DNA from: CAYTLW01 sp964438735
Lineage (GTDB): Bacteria; Myxococcota_A; UBA9042
Reading direction: 5' to 3'
Assembly: GCA_964438735.1 (NCBI GenBank)
Contig: CAYTLW010000075.1
Location: 1 to 36,838, forward strand
Length of the DNA: 36,838 nt
The position numbers and the translations under genes are program-made. The notes beneath the pieces are model-generated. The model was not told the DNA's origin. It made no database searches and saw only the letters and a list, made by a program, of their open reading frames with translations. Below, piece by piece: positions 8,509 to 18,544 of the stretch (position 1 is its first letter; each line of letters starts with the position of its first letter).

Positions 8509-8673
8509 TCAGTGTAGCACCGCGCTGGCGACCATGGAGACGGCGACGATCACGGCCACGCCGAGGACCTTGTAGGCCCACTGCATCATCGGATCGGCCA
8601 GCTCCGGTCGTTGGAGCTCCACTGTGGTGGTGTGGGCCCACTCGGGCCACATCTCTTGTGGTGCGCGCGACAT
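8509..8673 (-). CDS. Small single-span membrane protein, 54 aa, unknown
   Basis: A 54-residue frame beginning MSRAPQEMWPEW with an excellent Shine-Dalgarno: the minus strand reads AGAGGAGGTACGCC directly before the ATG at 8673. The N-terminal half is polar with several Trp. The C-terminal 20 residues (VLGVAVIVAVSMVASAVL) form one strong membrane segment that ends almost at the stop codon, so a tail-anchored or inward-facing topology is likely. It lies between the 156-aa gene (54-base gap) and the MBL hydrolase (4-base gap) on the same strand, in the transcript that starts with prkA. The ribosome site, the codon use and the tight packing support a real gene. No family recognised. Confidence 0.7.
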   Translation of the reverse strand: MSRAPQEMWPEWAHTTTVELQRPELADPMMQWAYKVLGVAVIVAVSMVASAVLH

Positions 8674-8727
8674 GGCGTACCTCCTCTGCTTGGAGACCGG
8701 GCCAGATCACGTCACACAGGGTGCGTT

Positions 8728-9194
8728 TCAGGGTTCTGGCTCGTCCCCCGTCGTCGCCGCCAGCTCGTCCAGCATCCTGCCGAACTGCTCGCGGCTCATC
8801 GTCCAGTCGATCGCCCGCCGATCGCCCTGGTCGTCTACTCGAAAGCGGCGCACGTCGAGGTCGCGACCGCCGTCGATCTGCACCTCGAAGAACTCCCGCT
8901 TGCGCATCTCTTCGGCCCGCGTCCGCAGCACCGCGCGTCCGTCCCGGTTGTCTACCTCGATGGCGCGCAGCTTCTCGGGCAGGCTGCGCAGGCGGTCGGG
9001 CAGGGCGGCGACCTCGCCGGCCACATCAAATCGCTCGGCCTTGCGCACCCGAAGTCGTCCGACTCGAACACCCAGCCGGTCGCTGTCTACGACCCGGGCC
9101 TCGGCTTCGGCGCCGCCTGCGGCCAGTCCGATGCGCTCCCCGCCATCGCGCTGTCGCGCGGCCAGCGCCTCGTCCACACCGTCGGCCAGGGAGG

Positions 9195-9198
<4 letters not shown>
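8728..9198 (-). CDS. Unknown 156-aa protein coupled to spoVR
   Basis: Starts at the ATG at 9198, whose first bases overlap the spoVR stop (ATGA), so translation should be coupled. Encodes 156 residues, charged and rich in Arg, Glu and Asp. The first 40 residues are Ala/Gly-rich. The middle reads RLGVRVGRLRVRKAERFDVA, then LPDRLRSLPEKLRAIEVD, RTRAEEMRKREFFEVQIDG and DWTMSREQFGRMLDELA. This suggests a soluble alpha/beta protein with a paired strand core and a C-terminal helix. There is no signal peptide, membrane segment or known catalytic motif. An upstream extension of the frame to 9519 runs inside spoVR and is an artefact. Position suggests a partner or regulator of the PrkA/YeaH/SpoVR set, but this is inference. 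Confidence 0.8.
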
Positions 9199-10745
<1,547 letters not shown>

Positions 10746-10749
10746 CGCC

Positions 10750-11841
10750 CTACCTCCCCTTGCCGAGCAGCTCTTTGATGCTGTCCATGATGGCGTCGCG
10801 CTCGGGGATGCGTGACAGGGCCACCGCCTCGTGGTCGGCGAAGCGTTCGCGCAGGTCCTTGATGAACTGGCCCGAGCCGTAGACCGACTCCACCTGCGCG
10901 TAGCTGTACTGGTTGCTGGCCGGGATGATGTGGTCCGCCAGCAGGTCCAGGCATGCGCGGGTATCGGCGCGCGTGGCGTTGTCGCCGTCGGAGAAGTGGA
11001 AGGGGTAGATGTTCCAGTCGCTGACCGGGTAGTCGTTGTCGATCATCTCCCAGCAGAGCTTGTAGGCGGTGGAGATGAGCGTGCCGCCGCTCTCGCGGGT
11101 GCGGAAGAAGGTGTCTCGATCCACCTCGCGGGCCGCTGCGTCGTGGATGATGAAGCGCGCCTCGAAGCCCTCGTAGTGATGGCGCAGCCAGGTGTCGATC
11201 CAGAACACCTCGCTGCGCACGATCTCCTTCTGCTCGCGACCCATGCTGCCGCTGACGTCCATCATGTAGATGACCACGGCGGCCGAGCGGGGTTCGTTCT
11301 CGACCACGAATTGGCGATAGCGGCGGTCGTCGCGGATGGGGATGATGATGGGTCGCTTCGGATCGAATTGCGAAGAGGCGATGGAGCGCTTGAGGGCCTC
11401 CTTGAACGTCCGGCGGCCGTGGCGCAGGGACTCGGGGCCCTGGCGCGAGATGCCCTTGTAGCGGGCGCGCTCGGATTGGGACTCCTGAGAGCCGCGCGGC
11501 TCGATACGCGGCAACTCCAGCTCCTCGCCGAGGATATGGGCCAGCTCATCGACCGTGAAGTCCACCTCGAGCATGTGTTCGCCGGGCTGCTCGCCCGCCT
11601 TCTGACCCTCGCCGGGCTGACCGACGCCGTCGCCTTCTTCGCCTTCGCCCTGGCCCATGCCCTTCTTGTTGTCGCCGTAGCGCAGCCGCGGGATGCCGAC
11701 CTGGTGGATGGGGATGGAGACGAGGTCCTTTCCCTTCTTGCCGAACATCTCGCTCGACGACATGAACTTGCGGAGATCCTTGCGAACACGCCCCTTGACG
11801 ATGTCTTTGAATCGGCCCAGGTCGCGATCGATGTTCAACAT
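10750..11841 (-). CDS. yeaH: YeaH/YhbH family protein (DUF444, VWA-like)
   Basis: Encodes 363 residues, somewhat shorter than E. coli YeaH (about 427). The N-terminal part (RFKDIVKGRVRKDLRKF, VSIPIHQVGIPRLRYG) and the central IIIPIRDDRRYRQFV block are characteristic of DUF444. A VWA-like domain starts at YMMDVSGSMG, a complete DxSxS metal site, and continues to the HFSDGDNA segment. A Gly/Glu-rich low-complexity linker lies at about residues 62-90. The family is found with PrkA and SpoVR and is thought to act in the same stress pathway, perhaps as an adaptor, but its direct role is not proven. Only 41 bases separate it from the prkA stop, which points to one transcript. Confidence 0.93.
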   Translation of the reverse strand: MLNIDRDLGRFKDIVKGRVRKDLRKFMSSSEMFGKKGKDLVSIPIHQVGIPRLRYGDNKKGMGQGEGEEGDGVGQPGEGQKAGEQPGEHMLEVDFTVDELAHILGEELELPRIEPRGSQESQSERARYKGISRQGPESLRHGRRTFKEALKRSIASSQFDPKRPIIIPIRDDRRYRQFVVENEPRSAAVVIYMMDVSGSMGREQKEIVRSEVFWIDTWLRHHYEGFEARFIIHDAAAREVDRDTFFRTRESGGTLISTAYKLCWEMIDNDYPVSDWNIYPFHFSDGDNATRADTRACLDLLADHIIPASNQYSYAQVESVYGSGQFIKDLRERFADHEAVALSRIPERDAIMDSIKELLGKGR

Positions 11842-11882
11842 GCTCGGGCACCTCGGGAAACGTTCGGGCTACTTCTCCTTGC

Positions 11883-13940
11883 TCACTTCTCTTTGTTCTC
11901 CGTCGCGTCGCCTCGGGCGAAGATCGAGGCCACGTACTGCAACACGTCGCTCGCGCAGACCTGGCAGTAGCCGTGCACGTCGATCAGGCGCTGTTTGACC
12001 ACGTCGATCTTGGCCTGGGTCTCCGCGTCCACGGTGTTGGTCACCAGGGACGTCAGCTTGATGGAGTCCTTGCTGTCCTCGAAGAGCTTCAACTCCAGCG
12101 CCCGGTGCAGGCGCTCGTTCAAGGTGTAGTCGAAGCTCTTGCCATCCAGCGACAGGCCGGCGATGTAGCTCATCAGCTCGCGCCGGAAGTCATCCTTGCG
12201 GCCCTCGTCGATGTCGATCTTCTGCTCCACCGAGCGCATCAAGCGCTCATTGGCCTCCTCGTAGGCGCCGGTGAAGGGGTTCTTCACCTTCTCGCGCAGC
12301 ACGTAGGCGCGCAGGTTTTCGATGTAGTTCTCCGCCAGCCGATTCATGGCCCCGGCGTCGGCGCTGATGGCCTTCTGCACCTCGTTCTTGACGATGTCAT
12401 CGTACTCGAGTTTGACGGCGGAGAGTTGCTCGCGGAAGCGCTCCCGCTGCTCTTCGCTGCTGATCAGGCTGTGGTGGTTCAGGCCGCTCTCGAGCTCGTT
12501 GAGCACCATGAAGGGGTTGAGGCAGGTCAGGTCCGGATCGCGGACCAGGGAATTGCTGATCTTATCCTGCACGTATCGTGGTGAAATGCCCTCCAACCCT
12601 TCACGTTTTGCCGTCTTCCTCAGCTCCTTGACGTGGTCCTCGGTGAAGCCGGGAATCGGCCGCCCATCATAGAGCTTGGCCTTCTGGGTGAGGCTCAGCT
12701 TCTGGTGCGTGGGATCCTCCAGGCGGGTGAGCACGGCCCACAACGAGGCCATCTCGAGCGTATGCGGCGCGATATGCGCGGCGACCCGCTCTTCAGTGAA
12801 GTCCTTGCGGTAGATGCGCGACTCCTGCGTTGGTTTGGTGATGTAGGGCACGTCCACCTTGATGGTCCGATCGCGCAAGGCCTCCATGTACTCGTTGTTC
12901 TGCAGGCGACGGAACTCGGGCTCGTTGGTATGGCCCAGGATCACCTCGTCGATGTGGGTCTGAGCGAACTTCTTGGGTTTGACCCGATGCTCCTGCGAGG
13001 CGCCCAGCAGGTCGTAGAGGAAGGCCACGTCCAGCTTGAGCACCTCGATGAACTCGATGAGCCCGCGGTTGGCCACGTTGAACTCGCCGTCGAAGTTGAA
13101 GGCGCGCGGATCCGAATCCGAACCGTACTCGGCGATCAATCGGTAGTTGATGTCGCCGGTGAGCTCGGTGGAGTCCTGGTTCTTCTCATCCTTGGGCTGG
13201 AAGGTGCCGATACCCACGCGATCCTTCTCGCTGAGCACCATGCGGCGCACGACGATGCGTTCCTGCAGGCCCAGGAAGTCGCCGTTCACCTCGCGCATCA
13301 CCTCCTTGTACATGAAGCGACAGACCGGGCAGAGATCGCCTTCGAGCTCCAAGCGGTAGCGGCTCTTCTTGCTGGCGTTGATCTTGTCGAGCACGGCGCC
13401 GCGTGCCTCGTCGGGCAGTAGCCGCAGCGGCTCCTCATGCATGGGGCAGGGCACTTCGCCGTCGGCGGTCTTCCAGGAGAAGGTGTACAGCCGCCCGGCG
13501 TCGGTGCGCGAGTACTCCTCCAGACCCTTCTTGAACAGGCGGGCGATGGTGGATTTGGCCGAACCGACCGGACCGTGGAGCAGGATGACCCGCTTTTCGG
13601 GGCCGAAGCTCAATGCCGCCGCGCGCAGGATGCGCACCAGCTTCATCAGCTGCACATCGATGCCGAAGACGCCGTCGACGCCGCCGCCGAAGGGATCATC
13701 GAAGAAGTTGTGGCGGGTAATCTGCTTCTTGTACTCGGTGTAGGTCTCGCTGCCATAGGAGTCGATCAGGTCATGCAACCGCTGGTAGGCGTTGCGCGCG
13801 ATGCCCGGATCGTCCTGAACCATAGCCAGGTAGTCGCCGAAGGTGCCCTCCCAGAGAAGATCCTGAAAGCGCTGAACATTTTGATTACTGGCGATCAGGT
13901 CGAGCAACGTTCCGTTCTGTGATGTGGCGTCGTCGTTCAT
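11883..13940 (-). CDS. prkA: PrkA (YeaG) AAA+ family protein kinase
   Basis: Encodes 685 residues from the ATG at 13940, chosen because GGAGGCAGCGACC precedes it; the frame stays open upstream without family sequence. The N-terminal AAA+ module has the Walker A motif GPVGSAKST (residues 123-131), preceded by the family block FFDDPFGGGVDGVFGID. Further PrkA blocks include CPMHEEPLRLLP, the Cys-containing GDLCPVCRFMYKE segment, FNVANRGLIEFIEVLKLD and LVRDPDLTCLNPFMVLNELE. The E. coli homologue YeaG is 644 residues. PrkA is reported as a Ser/Thr kinase, and later work on B. subtilis also ascribes ATP-dependent protease activity, so the activity is debated. It heads the operon, with a sigma-54 type promoter 59 bases upstream of the start codon. 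Confidence 0.96.
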   Translation of the reverse strand: MNDDATSQNGTLLDLIASNQNVQRFQDLLWEGTFGDYLAMVQDDPGIARNAYQRLHDLIDSYGSETYTEYKKQITRHNFFDDPFGGGVDGVFGIDVQLMKLVRILRAAALSFGPEKRVILLHGPVGSAKSTIARLFKKGLEEYSRTDAGRLYTFSWKTADGEVPCPMHEEPLRLLPDEARGAVLDKINASKKSRYRLELEGDLCPVCRFMYKEVMREVNGDFLGLQERIVVRRMVLSEKDRVGIGTFQPKDEKNQDSTELTGDINYRLIAEYGSDSDPRAFNFDGEFNVANRGLIEFIEVLKLDVAFLYDLLGASQEHRVKPKKFAQTHIDEVILGHTNEPEFRRLQNNEYMEALRDRTIKVDVPYITKPTQESRIYRKDFTEERVAAHIAPHTLEMASLWAVLTRLEDPTHQKLSLTQKAKLYDGRPIPGFTEDHVKELRKTAKREGLEGISPRYVQDKISNSLVRDPDLTCLNPFMVLNELESGLNHHSLISSEEQRERFREQLSAVKLEYDDIVKNEVQKAISADAGAMNRLAENYIENLRAYVLREKVKNPFTGAYEEANERLMRSVEQKIDIDEGRKDDFRRELMSYIAGLSLDGKSFDYTLNERLHRALELKLFEDSKDSIKLTSLVTNTVDAETQAKIDVVKQRLIDVHGYCQVCASDVLQYVASIFARGDATENKEK

Positions 13941-13998
13941 GGTCGCTGCCTCCTCGGGTCCGGCCGCCGGGTGGACTTGGCGACCTGCTCCCTTGTGT

Positions 13999-14014
13999 TG
14001 CAAGCCCCGTGCCG
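13999..14014 (-). promoter_or_regulatory. Sigma-54 (-24/-12) promoter for the prkA operon
   Basis: On the minus strand the bases read CGGCACGGGGCTTGCA. The sigma-54 consensus is TGGCACG, four free bases, TTGC(A/T). Every defined position matches except the first, and the GG/GC spacing is exact. The predicted transcription start is near 13988, giving a leader of about 48 bases before the prkA ATG at 13940. Family knowledge fits: E. coli yeaG is induced on nitrogen starvation with RpoN/NtrC involvement. No enhancer-binding activator gene is in the window. Confidence 0.75.
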
Positions 14015-14293
14015 TTGGTTGGCGCACAGCCCGCACATGATCAACGCCCGAGACCGCCCGGACATTCTACCAGCGCCCCTCGGAGAGCCCCCAGTCATGC
14101 CGGAAACCACGTTTGATTGCAGCAATTTGACTGCCCGGCGAGCATCGTGCGGCGAACGCTTTTCGGGTTCGAAGAATCGCCGTTCTGCAGGCACGCACGC
14201 GGCGGTCGGCGGGACCGAACAGCCGGGGTGCGCACACCTCGAACACGACATTTATGGCAGGGTATCGACGCTTGTACGCGTCCTGTCGGCGCG
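14015..14293. other. Intergenic region upstream of the prkA promoter
   Basis: Together with the prkA leader this makes a 353-base gap. It should hold upstream activator sites for the sigma-54 promoter, but I could not pick one with confidence. Two small inverted repeats are present: GACGC/GCGTC at 14267-14282, near the end of the HD-GYP gene, and a near-palindrome around GTGCGCAC at about 14228-14237. No gene is supported here. Confidence 0.3.
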
Positions 14294-15847
14294 TCAGGTC
14301 GGGTCGTCGTCGACACTCACAGACTCGTGCGCCTTGCACTCGATAAAGAGTTGCAACAACTGGTCGTCGATGGCGCCGTCCTTGGCTTCGTAGCCGAGGA
14401 TCTGCAGCGCCCGCTGATGCGGTATGGCGGCCTTGTACGGGCGGTCACGGGCGGTCAACGCGTCATATATGTCCGTGATGGTCATGATGCGAGCCTGCAC
14501 CGGGATGCGCTCGGCTGGCAGGCTGTCCGGATAGCCGCGCCCGTTGAGCTTTTCGTGATGCCGGTAGGCGATGTCCGGCACGCCCGCCAGGTCCGGCGTC
14601 CACGGGATCTGCTTCAGGAAGCGGTAGGTGTGGGTGACATGCTGCTCGATCTCGGTCCGTTCGGCCGCAGTCAGCGTGCCGCGCCGGATCGACAGGCTCG
14701 TCAGTTCGTCCTGGGTCAGCAGCGGCAGCTCGCCGCCGCGGGTATCGGTGATGGACATGCGTGCGATATCCGCGAGCCGTTCGAAGCTGCCTTCTGCCAG
14801 CACAGTCGGACGATTGCACTTCTGGATGAAGTCCCAGAACTCGTCCAGCTGTTCCAGGGCGACACGCATGTCATCGTCGAGCGCGCCGATGCGTTGTTGA
14901 ATCTGCTCGACCAGCCCCGCCGGCTCCAGCAGGCGCACCTTCTCACCGAGATAGTGCGCCTCGCACGCCTTACGCGCGTACTCGAAGCGGTGGTGCAGCA
15001 TGGTCAGCTGATCGGGATAGAGCTTGTTGGCCTTGACCAGCACATGCTCGTGCACGCCCACCTTGCCGAAGTCGTGCAGGAGCGCGGCGAAACGCAACTC
15101 GCGCAGCTGTCGGTCGTCGAAAGTCACCGAACGGAAGCGCGGTGGCGGCGCGCGATTGAGCGCTTCGGCCACGGTGACGGTCAGCGTTGCGACGCGTTCG
15201 CTGTGGCCTGAGGTGGTCGGATCTCGCGCCTCGATGGCGTAGACGCTGGCCTTGATGAAACCCTCGAAGAGGGCCTGGATCTCCTCGTGCAGGACCGCGT
15301 TCTGCAGCGCCACCGCGGCGATGCCGCCCAACGCCAACAACATCTCCTCGTCATGGGGCATGAAGGCGCGATCATGGGACTTGTTGAGCGCCTGGATGAC
15401 GCCGATGCACTGCTCCTCGTCATCGAGCATGGGCACGCAGAGGATGTTGCGCGTGGTGTATCCGCTCTTGCGGTCCACCTCCTGGTTGAATCGGCTGTCG
15501 GCGTAGGCGTCTGGGATGTGGATCGGTTGGCAGGTATCGGCGCACTCGCCAACGATGCCCTGGCCCAGCGGCACCCGAATCGTGTCATCGGTGCCATGGG
15601 CGATCTTGGTCCAGAGCACGCCGCGTTCCACGTCGACCAGGAAGAGCGAGCAGCGATCGGCGCCCGTGACGTCGTTGGCCTCCCGCAGGACATGGTCGAG
15701 GATGCCATCAACGGTGTGTTCCGCACCCAGGTGCTTGGCCACGTCGAAGAGCGACTGCATCCGCTTGGCGTGACTGCGCAGGTGCTGGAGCTCGTCTGCG
15801 AGACCAGACAGCTCGTCGGCCAAAGCATCTTTGTCGGTCAGATCCAC
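14294..15847 (-). CDS. GAF-HD-GYP domain protein (predicted c-di-GMP phosphodiesterase)
   Basis: Encodes 517 residues from a GTG at 15847. Residues about 28-190 form a GAF sensor domain (ADRCSLFLVDVERGVLWT, GIVGECADTCQPIHIPDAYA, CVPMLDDEEQCIGVIQALNK). The catalytic part has TSGHSERVA (212-220), the HD pair in L-H258-D259-FGK, and the GYP signature H430-HEKLNGRGYP (430-440), followed by DIYDALTARDRPYK. HD-GYP enzymes hydrolyse cyclic di-GMP, and a few act on cGAMP. About 95 extra residues (roughly 290-385) sit between the HDFGK block and the block LTAAERTEIEQHVTHTYRFL, where typical members have none. No membrane segment, so it is cytoplasmic. It is likely transcribed alone: 125 bases separate it from preA. 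Confidence 0.92.
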   Translation of the reverse strand: MDLTDKDALADELSGLADELQHLRSHAKRMQSLFDVAKHLGAEHTVDGILDHVLREANDVTGADRCSLFLVDVERGVLWTKIAHGTDDTIRVPLGQGIVGECADTCQPIHIPDAYADSRFNQEVDRKSGYTTRNILCVPMLDDEEQCIGVIQALNKSHDRAFMPHDEEMLLALGGIAAVALQNAVLHEEIQALFEGFIKASVYAIEARDPTTSGHSERVATLTVTVAEALNRAPPPRFRSVTFDDRQLRELRFAALLHDFGKVGVHEHVLVKANKLYPDQLTMLHHRFEYARKACEAHYLGEKVRLLEPAGLVEQIQQRIGALDDDMRVALEQLDEFWDFIQKCNRPTVLAEGSFERLADIARMSITDTRGGELPLLTQDELTSLSIRRGTLTAAERTEIEQHVTHTYRFLKQIPWTPDLAGVPDIAYRHHEKLNGRGYPDSLPAERIPVQARIMTITDIYDALTARDRPYKAAIPHQRALQILGYEAKDGAIDDQLLQLFIECKAHESVSVDDDPT

Positions 15848-15972
15848 GTTCCCGCCCCGTTGTGATGAACGAGGGCGAGTCTAGACGTGGGGCCCTGGGC
15901 GGTCAAAGCCGAACCGGCCGGTTGCGCACGTCGATGTGGCTTGTTGATGCGGATCGGGCGCTGCCCGACAGG

Positions 15973-17244
15973 TCAGTGCACGCCCTTCTTGGGTCGCAAC
16001 TGGGCGCCGGATGTCAGGTGCTCATTCCAGGTCGCCGGCGCGAAGCCGTTGTCGACCTCTTCCATGCTGATGCAGCCGGGCACGGGGCAGACGATCTGGC
16101 AGAGGTTGCAGCCCACGCACTCATCTTCGTCGACCTTCGGCACCCGCGCGCCGTTGTCGGCCGGGAAGATGCACTGGTGGGCGCCGTCCTGGCAGGCGGC
16201 CACGCAGTCGTAGCAGCCGATGCAGGTGTCGGAGTCGATGCGCGCCACGGTCTCGAAGTTCAGATCCAGGTTGCCCCACTCCGAGTACGCCGGGATGGCC
16301 TTGCCGACCATCTGGTCCAACGTCTGGAAGCCGTGGCTGTCCATGTAGTTGTCGAGGCCCTCGATCATGTCCTCGACCACGCGGTAGCCGCGCAGCATCA
16401 CCTCGGTGCACACCTGCACCGAGCCCGCGCCGAGCAGCATGAACTCGACCGCGTCGCGCCAGTTGCTGATGCCACCGATGCCGCTGATGGGCAGGTTGAA
16501 CTCGGCGTCGCGCGCCAGGCTGGCCACCATGTGCATGGCGATGGGTTTGACCGCCGGGCCGCAGTAGCCACCGTTGGTGGACTTGTTGCCGACCACCGGA
16601 TGCGGCACGAAGGTGTCGATGTCGACCCCGATGATGCTCTTGATGGTGTTGATCAACGACACTGCGTCGGAACCACCACGCTGCGCGGCGAGGCCATGGG
16701 GCAGGATGTCCGACACATTGGGCGTCAGCTTGATGATCAGTGGCACGGTCGACATGTCGGCCACCCAAGAGGTGATCCGCTCATTGACCTTGGGCTCCTG
16801 GCCCACCGCCGAGCCCATGCCGCGCTCGCACATGCCGTGCGGGCAGCCAAAGTTCAGCTCCAGCCCGTCGGCGCCGGCGTCGATGGAGCGGCGCACGATG
16901 TCCTTCCACTCGTCGTAGGTCTCGACCATCAACGAGACGATCACCGCGTGGTTCGGGTAGCGCTTCTTGACCTCTTCGATCTCACGGAAGTTCACGTCCA
17001 GGGGGCGGTCGGTGATCAACTCGATGTTGTTGAAGCCGATGGCCCGCGTGCCCTGGTAGTGCAGCCCGCCGAAGCGGCTGGACACGTTCTGGATCGGCTG
17101 ACCCAACGTCTTCCACACCGCGCCACCCCAACCCGCGTCGAAGGCGCGCATGATCTGCTCGCCAGAGTTGGTCGGCGGAGCCGAAGCCAGCCAGAAGGGG
17201 TTGGGCGAACGAATGCCGGCGAAGTTCGTACTCAGATCAGCCAT
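15973..17244 (-). CDS. preA: Dihydropyrimidine dehydrogenase subunit PreA
   Basis: Encodes 423 residues (E. coli PreA is 411) from the ATG at 17244, which follows GGGAGG. The FMN-binding TIM barrel resembles class 1 dihydroorotate dehydrogenase and the C-terminal half of mammalian DPD: LELNFGCPHGMCERGMG, IIKLTPNVSDI, ISGIGGISNWRDAVEFMLLG. Two ferredoxin-like 4Fe-4S motifs follow at C341-IGCYDCVAAC and C376-VGCNLCQIVCP. With PreT it forms the NADH-linked enzyme that reduces uracil and thymine to dihydro forms in the cytoplasm. The start lies inside the end of preT (8-base overlap). At residue 147, where mammalian DPD has its catalytic loop Cys (GLACGQ), this protein has Val (GSAVGQ), so the reaction mechanism or substrate may differ. 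Confidence 0.9.
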   Translation of the reverse strand: MADLSTNFAGIRSPNPFWLASAPPTNSGEQIMRAFDAGWGGAVWKTLGQPIQNVSSRFGGLHYQGTRAIGFNNIELITDRPLDVNFREIEEVKKRYPNHAVIVSLMVETYDEWKDIVRRSIDAGADGLELNFGCPHGMCERGMGSAVGQEPKVNERITSWVADMSTVPLIIKLTPNVSDILPHGLAAQRGGSDAVSLINTIKSIIGVDIDTFVPHPVVGNKSTNGGYCGPAVKPIAMHMVASLARDAEFNLPISGIGGISNWRDAVEFMLLGAGSVQVCTEVMLRGYRVVEDMIEGLDNYMDSHGFQTLDQMVGKAIPAYSEWGNLDLNFETVARIDSDTCIGCYDCVAACQDGAHQCIFPADNGARVPKVDEDECVGCNLCQIVCPVPGCISMEEVDNGFAPATWNEHLTSGAQLRPKKGVH

Positions 17245-18544
17245 TGGAGCCTCCCTGCAGGTAGCGATCGATGGCCTGCGCGGCGACCTTTCCGTCGGCC
17301 ACCGCGTTGACGACTTCCTTGCCGCCGTTGACGCAGTCACCACCGGCCCAGACGCCTGCCCGCGAGGTGGCGCCTTCGTCATCTACGACGATTCGCCCCC
17401 ACTCGGTGGTGATGCCCAGGGGCGCCACCAGGTCGCCCAGCTTGCCCTGTCCGACCGCCACCAGGACGATCTCGGCCGGCACGACGAACTCGCTGCCCTC
17501 GATGGGTTTTCGATCTTCGTCCAGGCGCACGCAGCGCACCTGCTCGACCTGCTCGCCACCTTCGTAGGCGATCGGCAGGGCGCGCCATTGTGCCTGCGCA
17601 CCGAGCATTTTGGCGGCGTTCCACTCGTGGGTGTAGCCGCTCATGGCGGCTTCGTCCCGGCGATAGATCATGGTGACTTCTTCACCGCCGAAGACCAGCG
17701 CCTCGCGCACGCAGTCGATGGCCGTGTTGCCGCCGCCGACGATGGCCACCTTCTTGGCGTCGCTGATCTCCAGCGGCCGCAACTTGAGCAGCTCGATGTT
17801 TTCGACCGCGCCGTAGACGCCTTTGAGATCCTCTCCGGGAACGCCCAGATGTCGATCCTCGCCGAGTCCGAAGCCAATGAAGAGCGCGTCGTGGCGCGCC
17901 AGCAGGTCATCCCAAGATGTGCCGACGCCCACGTCGACTCCGTACCGCACGTCGACCCCGCCGATGGCGAGTACGTGGTCGATCTCCTCGACCGACGCGT
18001 CCGCCGTGAGCTTGTAGGGCGCCACGCCCCAGGTGTTCAGGCCACCCAGCACGTCGCGTTTCTCGTAGATGGTGCAGGCATGTCCCTGTCGCCGGAGCTC
18101 GTGCGCCGCGGCGATGGACGCCGGTCCGCCGCCAACCAGACCGACGCTCTTGCCGGTGTCGTCGCCCGCCTCGAAGAAGCGCCAGTCGGCCTTCAGCGCC
18201 ATGTCTGTCGCGTAACGCTGCAGCTTGCCGATCTGGATCGGCGGGATGCCCGCTTCGTTGAGCACGCAGTCGCCCACGCAGAGCACCTCGACCGGACATA
18301 CACGGGCGCAGGCGCGGCCGAGGATGTTGGACGACAGGATGGTCCGCGCCGAACCGCGCACGTTGCCCGTGGCGATCTTGCGGATGAACTGCGGGATGTC
18401 GATGCTGGTCGGACACACCTCAATACAGGGCGCGTCGACGCAGAACAGACAGCGGTTGGCCTCGATGAAGGCCTGGCCGTCGCTATACGGCGGTTTGAAG
18501 TCCTCGAAGACGGTCTCTGCGCGGGTATCGCTGATCTTGCTCAT
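17237..18544 (-). CDS. preT: Dihydropyrimidine dehydrogenase subunit PreT
   Basis: Encodes 435 residues (E. coli PreT is 412) from the ATG at 18544, preceded by AAGGAGG. The N-terminal domain has eight Cys in two clusters (32, 35, 40, 44 and 79, 83, 89, 93), as in the N-terminus of DPD and the small subunit of glutamate synthase. An FAD-binding GxGxxG-like loop follows (VGLVGGGPASIAAAHEL, from residue 134), then an NAD-binding loop (VAIVGGGNTAIDCVREAL) and the FAD-closing block AGGDCVNGGKEVVNAVADG near the C-terminus. It passes electrons from NADH through flavin and iron-sulfur centres to PreA. GltD-like proteins share this fold, but the overlapping preA partner supports the PreT assignment. 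The pair forms an operon. Confidence 0.9.
   Translation of the reverse strand: MSKISDTRAETVFEDFKPPYSDGQAFIEANRCLFCVDAPCIEVCPTSIDIPQFIRKIATGNVRGSARTILSSNILGRACARVCPVEVLCVGDCVLNEAGIPPIQIGKLQRYATDMALKADWRFFEAGDDTGKSVGLVGGGPASIAAAHELRRQGHACTIYEKRDVLGGLNTWGVAPYKLTADASVEEIDHVLAIGGVDVRYGVDVGVGTSWDDLLARHDALFIGFGLGEDRHLGVPGEDLKGVYGAVENIELLKLRPLEISDAKKVAIVGGGNTAIDCVREALVFGGEEVTMIYRRDEAAMSGYTHEWNAAKMLGAQAQWRALPIAYEGGEQVEQVRCVRLDEDRKPIEGSEFVVPAEIVLVAVGQGKLGDLVAPLGITTEWGRIVVDDEGATSRAGVWAGGDCVNGGKEVVNAVADGKVAAQAIDRYLQGGSNG

Noticed and set aside
10831..13421. Plus-strand frames of 379, 203 and 262 codons over yeaH and prkA
   Set aside because: Leu/Val/His-rich shadow translations with no start signals; the minus-strand genes here are unambiguous.
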